In this document: positions 16,858-26,753 of the stretch, one piece after another
Layout of the letters: each line of letters begins with the position of its first letter
Numbering within the stretch: the stretch's first letter is position 1
NCBI GenBank assembly: GCA_022709365.1
Contig: JAKLIY010000001.1
Location: 124,001-188,000 of the forward strand
Length of the DNA stretch: 64,000 nt
Direction of reading: 5' to 3'
Origin: Pseudomonadota bacterium
GTDB taxonomy: Bacteria; Pseudomonadota; Gammaproteobacteria; Competibacterales; Competibacteraceae
Notes under the pieces: generated by a model
What the model was told of the DNA's origin: nothing
What the model saw: the letters and a program-made list of their open reading frames with translations, nothing else
Databases searched by the model: none
Translations under genes and position numbers: made by a program

Positions 16858-17469
16858 ATGCTCAAAAAACTCATGGAAAGTTTGCAGTCGTCGGGAACCC
16901 AGAGCCTTGCCAAGACCTTTTCCCGTTTGGGTCGGCTCGGTTTCTGGGTGCAGATCGTGGTCGGGTCGATTCCCTTTCTCTTGATAGTCTATACCTTTGT
17001 TTTTACACGCTCCCCTTCAGGGCCGCGCGCTGGTCTGGCGGTTGTTGAATACTTGACGCTGGCCAGCTTGCTGATCCTGATCTTCACCGTCTTCTGGTTC
17101 CATCGGCATACCCGCCTGGCGCAAAAGATTGCCGATCCACAACAGTGTCCGCCGGCATCTTCGGTCATCAGCTCAGTCTGGACGGGATTGGTCGCGAGCG
17201 GTATTGGCCTGCTGTTTTCCATGCTGGTGATGTTGATCGAGACCGGACACTTGTTGTTTTATTTTCTGGCCGCGCCTCAAGGAGGGGTTCCGGTGTTTCA
17301 AACACCCGGCGCTGGCCCGGCGAGTTGGGTGTCCGCCGTCGATATGGTGAGTTTGATGGCCTTAAGCCTTTTTGTTTTTGCCGAGTTGATCGTGTTAATT
17401 CTAAGTCTCTGGCTGCTGTTCCGCACGACACAAGTCTCCAGCGAATTTCCGCAAGCGGTAGCGGGATGA
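16858..17469 (+). CDS. DUF3611 family membrane protein
   Basis: 203 residues from ATG 16858 (AGG seven bases upstream); earlier in-frame starts at 16852 and 16804 exist. Four membrane segments: about 28-50, 65-82, 107-130 and 170-195. The segment LAKTFSRLGRLGFWVQIVVG and FWFHRHTRLAQKI fit DUF3611, a family best known from cyanobacteria with scattered proteobacterial members. Function unknown. Seventeen bases separate it from the META-domain gene. Confidence 0.75.
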   Translation: MLKKLMESLQSSGTQSLAKTFSRLGRLGFWVQIVVGSIPFLLIVYTFVFTRSPSGPRAGLAVVEYLTLASLLILIFTVFWFHRHTRLAQKIADPQQCPPASSVISSVWTGLVASGIGLLFSMLVMLIETGHLLFYFLAAPQGGVPVFQTPGAGPASWVSAVDMVSLMALSLFVFAELIVLILSLWLLFRTTQVSSEFPQAVAG

Positions 17470-17486
17470 GGAGCAGGGCGGAAACC

Positions 17487-18272
17487 ATGATCAACAGACG
17501 CTGGTTGGGAATTCTGGCTGTCTCAGCGCTGCCGGTCCTGGCGTTAGCGGGCGCAGCGCCCGGAACGACGCTCGAAGGGGCGACCTGGCGTTTAACCGGC
17601 GTCGCTCAGGCCGATGGTCAGCTTCAGGTCGTTCCGGGCGGCGTCGAAGCCAGCGCGACCTTTGCCAAAGGGTCCGTGAGCGGCAGCGGCGGCTGCAATC
17701 GCTACACCGCCAGTTATGTCGCGGAGGGCGGCAAGCTGACCATCGGGTCGGCGGCAGTGACGATGATGGCCTGTCCTGAACCGCAAACGGCTGTCGAACA
17801 GCCGTTTATGGCGGTGCTGGCGGCGACCATGGCCTATCGCATTGAAGAGGGTCAACTCAACCTGCTGAATGCTCAGGGGCAGAAAATCGCCACTTTCAAA
17901 GTGCAGCCACCCACGGCGTTAAATGGCGTCACTTGGCAAGCGACGGTTTACAACAATGGTCGCGGCGGCGCCGTATCGCTGCTGGATGGCAGTGCCATTA
18001 CGGCGACCTTTGGCGCCGATAGCGTACTGAGCGGGTCGGCGGGCTGCAATCAGTATCGGGCAGCCTATTTCACTGAGAGATCATCCATCACCATCCAAAC
18101 ACCGGCAGCGACGCGCAAGACCTGTTCCGAACCGGAGGGCGTGATGCAGCAGGAAAGCGAATATCTCAAGACATTGACGACAGCCGCTACCTACGCTATC
18201 CAGGGTCAGCAACTGGAGTTGCGCACCGCCGACGATGCGCTAGTCGCCTTGTTCCAGGCCAGCGGCGGCTGA
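17487..18272 (+). CDS. Double META-domain (HslJ-like) exported protein
   Basis: 261 residues. Signal peptide at 1-22 (RRWLGILAVSALPVLALAGA). Two META domains: residues about 27-137 and 141-260, each starting with L-G-x-T/A-W, with GSGGCNRY or GSAGCNQY in the middle and a TxxxC(P/S)EP motif. META domains occur in HslJ, a heat-inducible outer-membrane protein linked to novobiocin resistance in E. coli. ATG 17487 follows GGGCGGAAACC. Probably periplasmic; function unknown. Confidence 0.85.
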   Translation: MINRRWLGILAVSALPVLALAGAAPGTTLEGATWRLTGVAQADGQLQVVPGGVEASATFAKGSVSGSGGCNRYTASYVAEGGKLTIGSAAVTMMACPEPQTAVEQPFMAVLAATMAYRIEEGQLNLLNAQGQKIATFKVQPPTALNGVTWQATVYNNGRGGAVSLLDGSAITATFGADSVLSGSAGCNQYRAAYFTERSSITIQTPAATRKTCSEPEGVMQQESEYLKTLTTAATYAIQGQQLELRTADDALVALFQASGG

Positions 18273-18332
18273 ACGCTTTACCAGTCCAGCACGCCCGCCA
18301 AGACACCCTATAAAAACCCAAGGAGCCAGAGA

Positions 18333-19847
18333 GTGAAGGCGAAGTTCATCAAGCTATTAAAAATCGGGATGCTGCTGTTGGTTGCAAGCGTGGTGACCTT
18401 GCTGGCGGTGCGCGCCTATGACTCGCAGCGCGGCGCACCACTGGCGGTTTGGCACACCTATGCGCCCACCGAGCTGACCGCTGCGGAACTGGCTAAAACC
18501 ACCTGGGACGACTATCTGGCTGCGGAGCAAAAAATCTTCGAGAGCGTGCGCGTTAACGTCACCCAAAAGCTGGCTCCGGAAGATCAGGTTCCCGGCAACC
18601 GGTATTTTGAAGGCAGTCCGGTCTATCCGGGCAAGTTCGCCACCGACTGGAACCGCTCTTACATTTTGGAACCGGAGGGAACGCCAGTTGGCGCAGTGGT
18701 GTTGCTGCATGGACTGACCGATTCGCCCTACAGCCTGCGCCATATTGCCCGGCTCTATCGGTCCCACGGTTTTGTTTCCGTCGCCATTCGCCTGCCGGGC
18801 CATGGCACGGTGCCGGCGGGCCTGACCAATGTTGTGTGGGAAGACTGGGTGGCGGCGACTCATCTGGCAGTACGCGAAGCGCGGCGGCGGATCGGTCCCA
18901 CACTGCCTCTGCATATTATCGGCTTCTCCAACGGTGGCGCACTGGCGATGAAATACGCCCTCGATGCGCTCGGCGATCCAAAACTGACTCGCCCGGAGCG
19001 CGTCGTACTGATTTCGCCGATGATCGGCATCACCGAAATGGCCCGGTTCGCCGGGGTCTTCGGTTGGCCGGCGATCTTTCCGCCTTTCGCCAAAGCCGCC
19101 TGGCTGAGTATCGTTCCAGAATTTAATCCCTTCAAATACAACTCATTCCCGATCAATGGCGCCCGGCAATCGTCGTTGCTGACGCGCTCCCTGCAACCCC
19201 GGATTGCGCGCTATGCGAGTGAAGGAAAACTCGCCGAGTTGCCGCCCATCCTGACCTTTCAATCCGTCGTCGATTTCACCGTCAGTACCCGGGCGATTAT
19301 TACCGCGTTGTACGAACAACTGCCCAATAATGGCAGTGAACTGGTCCTCTTCGATCTGAATCGCAACGCCAAATTCGGGCCACTGATGCGCGCCAGCGCC
19401 AACACCATGCTGACCCGCATCCTGCCCGAACCACCACGATTGTTCAAAACCACGATCATCACCAACATCAATCCTGATACCAGCGAGGTGATGGAGCGGG
19501 TGACAGCGGCCGGAGCGACGACGGAGCAGACCCGTGAATTGGGATTGTCCTATCCGCTCGGTGTGTTTTCGCTGTCACATGTCGCCCTGCCGTTCCCAGT
19601 GAGCGATTCCCTGTATGGCATGTTTCCTGATCCGCTTGAAGAGTACGGCGTCAGCCTGGGTGCGGTCGCCCCACGCGGTGAGCGCGGTACGCTCATCGTC
19701 AGCCTGGATTCGCTGATTCGCATGTCCTCGACTCCGTTCTTTCCCTACATGCTGGAACGGATTGAGGAAGGCATCCGCCCCGCGAGCGTGTCGAAGGAAG
19801 CGGCGCAACCCGCCGCTCCAGCGACCCCGCCCAGGGCACCCAACTAG
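18333..19847 (+). CDS. Alpha/beta hydrolase, membrane-anchored or exported
   Basis: 504 residues from GTG 18333 with AAGGAG upstream. A hydrophobic segment at residues 10-25 anchors or exports it. The hydrolase core begins near 130 (GAVVLLHGLTDSPYSL, the oxyanion-hole HG motif) and carries the nucleophile elbow GFSNGG near residue 197 and a late SLSHVALPFP stretch with a candidate catalytic His. Substrate unknown; the long C-terminal half is typical of esterase/lysophospholipase-like proteins. The stop codon overlaps that of the convergent GntP permease (CTAG). Confidence 0.8.
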   Translation: MKAKFIKLLKIGMLLLVASVVTLLAVRAYDSQRGAPLAVWHTYAPTELTAAELAKTTWDDYLAAEQKIFESVRVNVTQKLAPEDQVPGNRYFEGSPVYPGKFATDWNRSYILEPEGTPVGAVVLLHGLTDSPYSLRHIARLYRSHGFVSVAIRLPGHGTVPAGLTNVVWEDWVAATHLAVREARRRIGPTLPLHIIGFSNGGALAMKYALDALGDPKLTRPERVVLISPMIGITEMARFAGVFGWPAIFPPFAKAAWLSIVPEFNPFKYNSFPINGARQSSLLTRSLQPRIARYASEGKLAELPPILTFQSVVDFTVSTRAIITALYEQLPNNGSELVLFDLNRNAKFGPLMRASANTMLTRILPEPPRLFKTTIITNINPDTSEVMERVTAAGATTEQTRELGLSYPLGVFSLSHVALPFPVSDSLYGMFPDPLEEYGVSLGAVAPRGERGTLIVSLDSLIRMSSTPFFPYMLERIEEGIRPASVSKEAAQPAAPATPPRAPN

Positions 19848-21295
19848 AACGAACCGAACATCGTGCCCAGGACGATCACGGCCACCAGCGCAATCATGGC
19901 CCCGACGATACCGACCATCACGATATCGAAATAGCTCTTTTGATGCGTGGAGCCACAGACGGCCAGCAGGGTCACGACTGCGCCGTTGTGCGGCAGGCTG
20001 TCGAGGGTGCCGGAGCCGATCACCGCAATGCGGTGCAGCAGTGCCGGATCAATGCCTAGAGTCGCCGCCATTTGCATATAGGTCGCGCCGAGCGCATCGA
20101 GGGCAATAGTCATTCCACCCGACGCCGAACCGGTCAACGCGGACAGGATGTTGGTGGACAGGGCCAGGGAAACCAGTGGCCCGCTCTCAATCGACAGCAC
20201 CCAGTCCTGCACGATGGCGAACGCGGGCATAGCGGCCACGACGGCTCCAAAACCCACCAAGCTGGCTACGCTCAGCACCGGCAGAACTGAGGCGTTGGCC
20301 CCCGCATCGACGGTATCGCGCAACGCCGGCAGCCGCTGGTAGTTGAGCGCAACCAGGATGAGGATGGCCGCGATCAGCGCCACGATCACCGCCCAGACGC
20401 CGCTGACCGCTGAAAGTTGAATTCCTCCCCATTGCTCATCGGCCAGGAAACTGGTGTCAATACGCGGCAGCACCCACATGGACATCAACAAATTCACGAG
20501 AATCACGGCGGCCAGCGGGAGGATAGCCACCAGAATATGGGGTTCCTGTTCGCTATGATGGCCGTGATGCACTTCGGCTGGGTCGAAGGCGCTAGCGGTC
20601 GTGGCCCGTTCGCGCACCAGCAGATCGTCTGCGGCGGTATCGGCGGCCACGAGCGTGTCGCCGTAACCTTCACCGGTGCGGCGGGCAGCGTTTTCGGCGT
20701 GCGCCAGCCACCACAGGCCGAAGCCCAGCATGATCAGGGACGCGATGATGCCCAGCCCCGGCGCGGCGAAGAGGGTCGTACCGAAGAAGGGCATCGGGAT
20801 CGCGTTCTGGATCGAGGGGGTGCCCGGCAAGGCGGACATGGTGAAGGTCGAAGTGCCGAGGGCAATCGCTGCGGGCATCAGGCGGCTGGGGATATTGGCC
20901 TCACGGAACAGGGCCTGGGCCATCGGGCCGATCACGAAGAAGGCGACGAACAGGCTCACACCGCCATAGGTGACCAGCGCACCAGCGAGCACCACCGCCA
21001 GCATGGCGCGGCGTGGTCCGAGCTGTTCGGTCATGAAGCGGGCGATAGTCGAAACCGAGCCGCTATCCTCCATGAGTTTCCCGAACACCGCGCCCAGCAG
21101 GAATAGCGGGAAGAACTGGGCGAGAAACCCGCTCGCCGAAATCATAAAGGTTTGCGTCCAGTGTGCCAGCAGCGGTTCACCTGCCGTGAGCGCGGCGATC
21201 AACGCCGCCACCGGGGCCAGAATCAAAATGCTCCAGCCCCGGAAAGACAGCCAGATGAGGACCCCGAGGCCCAGCAGAATACCTAATAATCCCAT
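19844..21295 (-). CDS. GntP family permease
   Basis: 483 residues with about 12-14 membrane segments and a hydrophilic loop (about 205-245, rich in Asp, Glu and His: EVHHGHHSEQEPH). GntP/Lct-type motifs are present: TYGGVSLFVAFFVIGP, MSALPGTPSIQNAIP and, near the C-terminus, TGSASGGMTIALDALG and GSGTLDSLPHNGAVV. The family carries gluconate or other hydroxy-acids with H+; related proteins carry citrate or 3-hydroxybutyrate. Substrate undetermined. Three bases separate it from the upstream patatin gene. Confidence 0.85.
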   Translation of the reverse strand: MGLLGILLGLGVLIWLSFRGWSILILAPVAALIAALTAGEPLLAHWTQTFMISASGFLAQFFPLFLLGAVFGKLMEDSGSVSTIARFMTEQLGPRRAMLAVVLAGALVTYGGVSLFVAFFVIGPMAQALFREANIPSRLMPAAIALGTSTFTMSALPGTPSIQNAIPMPFFGTTLFAAPGLGIIASLIMLGFGLWWLAHAENAARRTGEGYGDTLVAADTAADDLLVRERATTASAFDPAEVHHGHHSEQEPHILVAILPLAAVILVNLLMSMWVLPRIDTSFLADEQWGGIQLSAVSGVWAVIVALIAAILILVALNYQRLPALRDTVDAGANASVLPVLSVASLVGFGAVVAAMPAFAIVQDWVLSIESGPLVSLALSTNILSALTGSASGGMTIALDALGATYMQMAATLGIDPALLHRIAVIGSGTLDSLPHNGAVVTLLAVCGSTHQKSYFDIVMVGIVGAMIALVAVIVLGTMFGSF

Positions 21296-21298
21296 GAG

Positions 21299-22354
21299 TT
21301 AAATACCCTCCAGGATCTCATCGAGGTCGAGCGTCGAACGCACGCCCAGATCCGCCCCGTGAGCGTCCAAAAATGCTTCAGCAGCGCGACGACCCTTGTC
21401 GCGGAGCCGGCAAAAAAACTCCCACTCGGCCAGGACCTTCGATGAGGAACTGAGTTGGGTCATCTCTTCGCTGGCGATCCGGTGAATACGCATTTTGGCC
21501 CAAATCTTACCCTCACTATGGCCGGGGTCGGCGACCTGCCGCAGCAACGCCGCCGCCCGTAACTCTTTAATCAAATTCGAGTTGAAGGCAATTTCGTTCA
21601 GCCGATTGTGGATCTCGCGTGCGGTCTTGGGCGTTCCGGGACGTTCGACCGGGTTGATCTGGATCAGAATGGTATCTTCGGACACGCATTCACGCACCAG
21701 CGGCGCCATGGTTGGGTTGCCGGAGTAGCCGCCGTCCCAGTAGGCTTCGCCGTCGATCTCCACCGCCTTGAACATGGTCGGCAAACACGCCGACGCCAGC
21801 AGGACATCGGGGGTGAGGTCGGCGTTGCGGAAGACCCGGCCGCGACCGGTGCGCACGTTGGTAGCGGTCACGAACAGGCGCATCGGCGCGCTGGCGACCC
21901 GGGCAAAATCGATGCTTTCTTCGAGAATGGCGCGCAGTGGGTTCACTGAGCTGGCCGCGCCCAGGTCATAGGGCGAAAAGACCCGCGACGCGAGGTCCAT
22001 GGCTAAATAAACGGGCGAGTAATCCAGGGTCCACAAGCCCGTCAGGATTTCCAGGGGACCGCGACGCAAAGGGCTAAGCAGCGCGCCGTCCGAAACCCGC
22101 TTCCAAAACTTTTCGAGCGCAGCCCGTGCGCCTTCGGGTCCACCCGCGGCATAACCGTCGGCCATGACGACGGCATTCATGGCGCCCGCTGAAGTGCCGG
22201 AAATGCCGTCGAAACGCAGCCAGGGCACTTCAAGCAGGCGGTCGAGTACGCCCCAGGTAAACGCGCCGTGCGCGCCGCCGCCTTGCAGTCCGAGATCGAC
22301 GAGGACAATATCGCGAGTCGGCGGCGCTGCGGCATTGGGAGTCTTGGTGGTCAT
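21299..22354 (-). CDS. Patatin-like phospholipase family protein
   Basis: 351 residues. The patatin hallmarks are visible: Gly-rich oxyanion loop GLQGGGAHGAF near residue 22, nucleophile elbow GTSAG near residue 56, and the catalytic Asp in DGGYSGNP near residue 210. Members hydrolyse acyl groups from membrane lipids using a Ser-Asp dyad. No signal peptide. Probably in an operon with the GntP permease. With the neighbouring hydrolase, this part of the window carries several lipid-directed enzymes. Confidence 0.88.
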   Translation of the reverse strand: MTTKTPNAAAPPTRDIVLVDLGLQGGGAHGAFTWGVLDRLLEVPWLRFDGISGTSAGAMNAVVMADGYAAGGPEGARAALEKFWKRVSDGALLSPLRRGPLEILTGLWTLDYSPVYLAMDLASRVFSPYDLGAASSVNPLRAILEESIDFARVASAPMRLFVTATNVRTGRGRVFRNADLTPDVLLASACLPTMFKAVEIDGEAYWDGGYSGNPTMAPLVRECVSEDTILIQINPVERPGTPKTAREIHNRLNEIAFNSNLIKELRAAALLRQVADPGHSEGKIWAKMRIHRIASEEMTQLSSSSKVLAEWEFFCRLRDKGRRAAEAFLDAHGADLGVRSTLDLDEILEGI

Positions 22355-22412
22355 GTCAGTTCCTTAATTCAAAGAATGAGAGGCAGGACGCATAACGCCA
22401 GCAGCAGAAGGA

Positions 22413-22790
22413 TCACGCAAGGGCCTTGGCTTTGAGTCGGGCGAATTCTTCCGGGTTGATCGTGCCCGCATCAAGCAGCGCCTTGGCATCGGCAATTTGG
22501 TCCGCCGGCGATTTTCCTGCGACTTCCCGGATGTAGGCATCGGTATCGGATTTGGCCCGTTGCATTGCCGACCGCTGCCGCTCCGCCATGCCTCTGCCGC
22601 GAGCCAGGATATAGATGAGCGCGGTCAAGACCGGCAGGAAGATCAGGCCGAGGAGCCAGACTACCTTGGATATCCCACCCAGTTCAGCATCCCGGAACAG
22701 GTCGATGACCACATGGAACAGGACAATGAGGTACGCCACAAAAAAGAAGGCCGACGCGATCAGATAGAGAATGTCCCAGAAATTACTCAC
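22413..22790 (-). CDS. PLDc_N/SHOCT domain membrane protein
   Basis: 125 residues from GTG 22790 with GAGGAG upstream. Two N-terminal membrane helices (about 8-30 and 42-63), ending WLLGLIFLPVLTALIYIL as in PLDc_N-type proteins; a basic linker follows; the C-terminus (about 95-125, KALLDAGTINPEEFARLKAKAL) is a SHOCT domain. SHOCT units often mediate oligomerisation or membrane targeting. No catalytic part is present. Function unknown. Confidence 0.85.
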   Translation of the reverse strand: MSNFWDILYLIASAFFFVAYLIVLFHVVIDLFRDAELGGISKVVWLLGLIFLPVLTALIYILARGRGMAERQRSAMQRAKSDTDAYIREVAGKSPADQIADAKALLDAGTINPEEFARLKAKALA

Positions 22791-22983
22791 TACATCACTC
22801 CTCAGGTTAAAAAGAGTCCGCAGATGCAGACGCCCAAAAGTTCAACGAGGCTACTTCAAAACAAGTCCTCCTGTAAATTGTACTTTGAAGAGCGTTAGGC
22901 GGGGAACGATGCTAACTCTCTATTTATGGGACGGTGATGGGGTCAGAATGACGGACAGACGCCCGCTTTTCCAGCGCCGGTCG

Positions 22984-22992
22984 TGCTACAAT
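22984..22992 (+). promoter_or_regulatory. Candidate extended -10 promoter of gyrA
   Basis: TGC followed by TACAAT (22987-22992), five of six bases of the -10 consensus with the TGn extension. No good -35 box lies 16-18 bases upstream, as is common for extended -10 promoters. The predicted start near 22999 leaves a leader of about 50 bases before gyrA. Confidence 0.45.
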
Positions 22993-23049
22993 TCGCCTCG
23001 TTTCGCCGCCACCCCATAGCGCGGATTTGATGTTGCTTAGAGGTTCCAA

Positions 23050-25656
23050 ATGACTGAAATTGCCAAAGAAATCCTGCCCGTTAATCTCGAAGACGAAATG
23101 CGGCAATCTTACCTCGATTACGCGATGAGCGTGATCGTCGGCAGGGCGTTGCCAGATGTGCGCGACGGACTCAAACCGGTGCATCGGCGGGCGTTGTTCG
23201 CCATGAGCGAACTGGGCAATGACTGGAACAAACCTTATAAAAAATCGGCGCGGGTGGTGGGTGACTGCATTGGCAAATATCATCCGCACGGTGATGTGGC
23301 TGTTTATGACACGATTGTGCGCATGGCGCAGCCCTTTTCTCTGCGCTACATGCTGGTCGATGGGCAGGGCAATTTTGGCAGTATCGATGGAGATTCACCT
23401 GCCGCAATGCGCTACACTGAAGTCCGCATGTCCCGCATTGCCCATGAATTACTGGCTGACCTTGACAAGGAAACGGTCGATTTTGTCCCAAACTATGACG
23501 AGTCAGAGCACGAACCGACAGTTTTCCCGACTCGTCTACCAAATCTATTAATTAACGGTTCCTCCGGGATTGCGGTCGGCATGGCGACGAATATCCCGCC
23601 GCATAATCTCGGTGAAGTCGTCGATGCCTGCCTTGCCCTGATCGACGACCCGATATTGACCATCCCGCAATTGATGCGTTATTTACCAGGGCCGGACTTT
23701 CCCACCGCTGCGTTGATCAATGGCGTCAGCGGCATTCGCGATGCTTATCTGACCGGGCGCGGCCGTATTCAAATGCGCGCCAAAACGGAGATTGAACTCG
23801 ACGAGGTGCGCAATCGGCAGGCGATCATCGTCAATGAACTGCCCTATCAGGTCAACAAGGCTCGGTTGATCGAAAAAATCGCTGAACTGGTCAAGGAAAA
23901 AAAGATCGAGGGCATTGCCGAACTGCGCGATGAATCGGACAAGGATGGGATGCGCATTTACATTGAACTGCGGCGGGGCGAATCCGCCGAGGTCGTGCTG
24001 AACAACCTGTTCCTGCACACCTCGTTGCAATGCGTGTTCGGCGTCAATATGGTCGCGCTGGTGGAAGGCCAGCCGCGCCTGCTCAATCTCAAACAGGTGC
24101 TGGAGGCATTTCTGGCGCACCGCCGGGAAGTGGTGGTGCGGCGCACTGTATTTGATTTACGCAAGGCCCGCGAACGCGCTCACATCGTCGAAGGTTTAAT
24201 GGTCGCGCTGGCTAATCTTGACCCACTTATCGCGCTGATTCGTGCGGCCTCCGATCCCGCAACTGCCCGTGTGGCGCTGCTGGAACAGGCCTGGAGACCA
24301 GGGCCTATCGCTGATTTGCTGGCGCAGACCGGCGCGACCTTGTCGCGACCCGAGGATTTACCTGCAGAATACGGATTGAGCGAGGCCGACTACCGGCTGT
24401 CGCCCGTCCAAGCCCAGGCCATTCTGGATTTACGGCTGCATCGGCTCACCGGGCTGGAACAGCGCAAACTGCTGGATGAATACCAGGAACTGCTAAGCCG
24501 CATTCGGGATTATCTGGAAATTCTGACCGTACCGGAACGGTTGACGGCGGTGATTCGCGCTGAGTTGACCGAGTTGCGCACCCAGTACGCTGACCCTCGC
24601 CGCACCACGATCCTCCCCGACGAACAGAGTTTTAATCTGGAGGATTTAATTACCGAGGAAGCGGTCGTGGTCACGCTTTCTCACACAGGCTATGTCAAGT
24701 CGCAGCCGCTAACACTGTACCGGGCGCAGAAACGCGGCGGGCGCGGCCGGGCGGCGACCACGGTCAAGGAAGAGGATTTCGTCGACAAGCTGTTCATCGC
24801 CAGCACCCACGATACCATTCTCTGTTTCTCCAACCGGGGTCGGGTGTACTGGAAAAAGGTTTACGAACTGCCACAGGCCGGGCGGACCGCACGGGGTCGG
24901 CCGATTGTCAATCTGCTGCCGCTGGAAGAAGGTGAGCGGATCAATGCGGTGTTGCCGGTGCGCGAGTTCGACGACCGTCACTATATATTTTTCGCCACCG
25001 CTAACGGCACCGTCAAGAAAACTCCACTGTCCGAATACTCCCGACCGCGCACCAGTGGCATCATCGCCATTGACCTGCGTGACGGCGATCAGTTGGTCAA
25101 CGTGGCGCTCACTCATGGACAGAGCGACGTGATGTTGTTCACCAACGCTGGTAAGGCGTTGCGTTTTACCGAGATTGAGGTGCGCAACACGGGTCGTTCA
25201 GCCTGCGGAGTGCGCGGCATCCGCATGGGGGAGGGCCAGAAAGTGATCGCCCTCATCGTGGTCGAGGAAGGGACGGTGCTGACCGTCACCGAAAATGGCT
25301 ACGGCAAACGCACCCCGGTCGCCGATTATCCCCGGCGTGGGCGCGGCGGTCAGGGGGTCATTGCCATCCAGACTTCTGAACGCAATGGCCAGGTGATCGG
25401 CGCGGTGCAGGTGGAAAACGATCACGAGATTATGTTGATTACCGATGGCGGCACCTTGGTGCGCACCCCGGTCGAGGGCATTTCGCTGGTGGGCCGCAAT
25501 GCTCAGGGCGTCACGTTGATCCGCTTGCACGACAATGAAAAACTGGTCAGCGTCGAAAAGATCGAGAGTATCGGCGAGGGAGAGGTCAGCAGCGAGTTGT
25601 CAGCGGACGATGAGAGTTCGGCGCTGGACGACGAGGAGCAGGGGGACGCCGTATGA
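23050..25656 (+). CDS. gyrA: DNA gyrase subunit A
   Basis: 868 residues, full length. It cuts and rejoins DNA in the gyrase A2B2 complex that introduces negative supercoils. Catalytic Tyr122 lies in AMRYTEV. The GyrA-box QKRGGRG near residue 558 and the six-bladed C-terminal repeats (such as GIIAIDL and GVRGIRM) separate it from ParC; an acidic tail closes it. Residue 83, in [10 protein letters not shown], is Val where quinolone-sensitive E. coli has Ser; Asp87 is kept. Ribosome site AGAGG precedes the ATG. The stop overlaps the pheA start (ATGA). Confidence 0.98.
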   Translation: MTEIAKEILPVNLEDEMRQSYLDYAMSVIVGRALPDVRDGLKPVHRRALFAMSELGNDWNKPYKKSARVVGDCIGKYHPHGDVAVYDTIVRMAQPFSLRYMLVDGQGNFGSIDGDSPAAMRYTEVRMSRIAHELLADLDKETVDFVPNYDESEHEPTVFPTRLPNLLINGSSGIAVGMATNIPPHNLGEVVDACLALIDDPILTIPQLMRYLPGPDFPTAALINGVSGIRDAYLTGRGRIQMRAKTEIELDEVRNRQAIIVNELPYQVNKARLIEKIAELVKEKKIEGIAELRDESDKDGMRIYIELRRGESAEVVLNNLFLHTSLQCVFGVNMVALVEGQPRLLNLKQVLEAFLAHRREVVVRRTVFDLRKARERAHIVEGLMVALANLDPLIALIRAASDPATARVALLEQAWRPGPIADLLAQTGATLSRPEDLPAEYGLSEADYRLSPVQAQAILDLRLHRLTGLEQRKLLDEYQELLSRIRDYLEILTVPERLTAVIRAELTELRTQYADPRRTTILPDEQSFNLEDLITEEAVVVTLSHTGYVKSQPLTLYRAQKRGGRGRAATTVKEEDFVDKLFIASTHDTILCFSNRGRVYWKKVYELPQAGRTARGRPIVNLLPLEEGERINAVLPVREFDDRHYIFFATANGTVKKTPLSEYSRPRTSGIIAIDLRDGDQLVNVALTHGQSDVMLFTNAGKALRFTEIEVRNTGRSACGVRGIRMGEGQKVIALIVVEEGTVLTVTENGYGKRTPVADYPRRGRGGQGVIAIQTSERNGQVIGAVQVENDHEIMLITDGGTLVRTPVEGISLVGRNAQGVTLIRLHDNEKLVSVEKIESIGEGEVSSELSADDESSALDDEEQGDAV

Positions 25657-26738
25657 ATGAAGCAGACCGCCTGCAGGCGTTGCGGGAACAAATCGATGGG
25701 GTAGATCGGCAAATTCAGGTGCTGATCTCGGAGCGGGCGCGGTGCGCACAACAGGTCGGCGCGATTAAACAGGCGGCCGGGGCAACGGGTAATTTCTACC
25801 GCCCGGAACGCGAGGCGCAAGTGTTGCGGCGGGTCATCGAGACCAATCAAGGGCCGTTAAGCTGCGAAGAAATGGCCCGGTTATTCCGCGAAATCATGTC
25901 GGCCTGCCTGGCGTTGGAGGAACCGTTGAAAATCGCCTTTCTCGGCCCGGAAGGCACTTTTACTCAAGCCGCAGCGCTCAAACATTTCGGCCAGTCGATT
26001 CACAGTATTCCCCTGCGGGCCATTGATGAAGTCTTCCGCGAAGTCGAAGCCAGTTCCGCGGATTATGGTGTCGTGCCGGTGGAAAATTCCACGGAGGGCG
26101 TGGTCAACCATACCCTAGACATGTTCCTGCAATCACCGCTGCGGATTTGCGGTGAAGTGCAGATGCGGATTAATCATCATCTGATTACCCGGGCCGCGGT
26201 ATTGACGGATATTCGCAGAATTTATTCACACCGGCAATCATTGGCGCAATGCCGGGAATGGCTGGATGCTAATATGCCCCGTGTTGAACAAGTCGAAGTC
26301 AGCAGCAATGGTGAAGCGGCCTCACGGGTGTGCGACGAGGCGGATGCCGCGGCGATCGCTGGGCAATGTGCAGCAGATATTTATCAATTGCCGACGCTGG
26401 TACGCAACATCGAAGACGAGCCGAATAACACTACCCGCTTTCTGATTATCGGCTCGCAACCGATTATGCCCTCCGGCGATGATAAAACTGCGCTGCTAGT
26501 CGCTTCACTCAATCGACCCGGTGCGTTATTCAATCTGCTTGAACCGCTGGCCCGGAACAATGTCAGCATGAGCCGCATTGAATCACGGCCCTCGCGGCGC
26601 GGCATGTGGGACTATGTATTTTTTATCGATCTTGACGGTCATGCTCAGGATGAGTCCGTCGCGAAAGCACTAGTGGAGTTGCGCGAACAGGCTAGTTTAT
26701 TCCGAGTGTTGGGGTCTTATCCAAAGGGTGTATTGTGA
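25653..26738 (+). CDS. pheA: Bifunctional chorismate mutase/prephenate dehydratase (P-protein)
   Basis: 361 residues. The chorismate mutase domain covers about 1-90 ([20 protein letters not shown], with later Arg and Lys), the prephenate dehydratase domain about 93-270 ([35 protein letters not shown]) and the ACT regulatory domain about 275-355, with the ESRPSRR phenylalanine-binding motif. It converts chorismate to phenylpyruvate in phenylalanine synthesis and is probably feedback-inhibited by Phe. Coupled to gyrA; the serC gene often found between them in gammaproteobacteria is absent. Converges on prkB. Confidence 0.97.
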   Translation: MNEADRLQALREQIDGVDRQIQVLISERARCAQQVGAIKQAAGATGNFYRPEREAQVLRRVIETNQGPLSCEEMARLFREIMSACLALEEPLKIAFLGPEGTFTQAAALKHFGQSIHSIPLRAIDEVFREVEASSADYGVVPVENSTEGVVNHTLDMFLQSPLRICGEVQMRINHHLITRAAVLTDIRRIYSHRQSLAQCREWLDANMPRVEQVEVSSNGEAASRVCDEADAAAIAGQCAADIYQLPTLVRNIEDEPNNTTRFLIIGSQPIMPSGDDKTALLVASLNRPGALFNLLEPLARNNVSMSRIESRPSRRGMWDYVFFIDLDGHAQDESVAKALVELREQASLFRVLGSYPKGVL

Positions 26739-26753
26739 AAGGTTCAACCGTCC

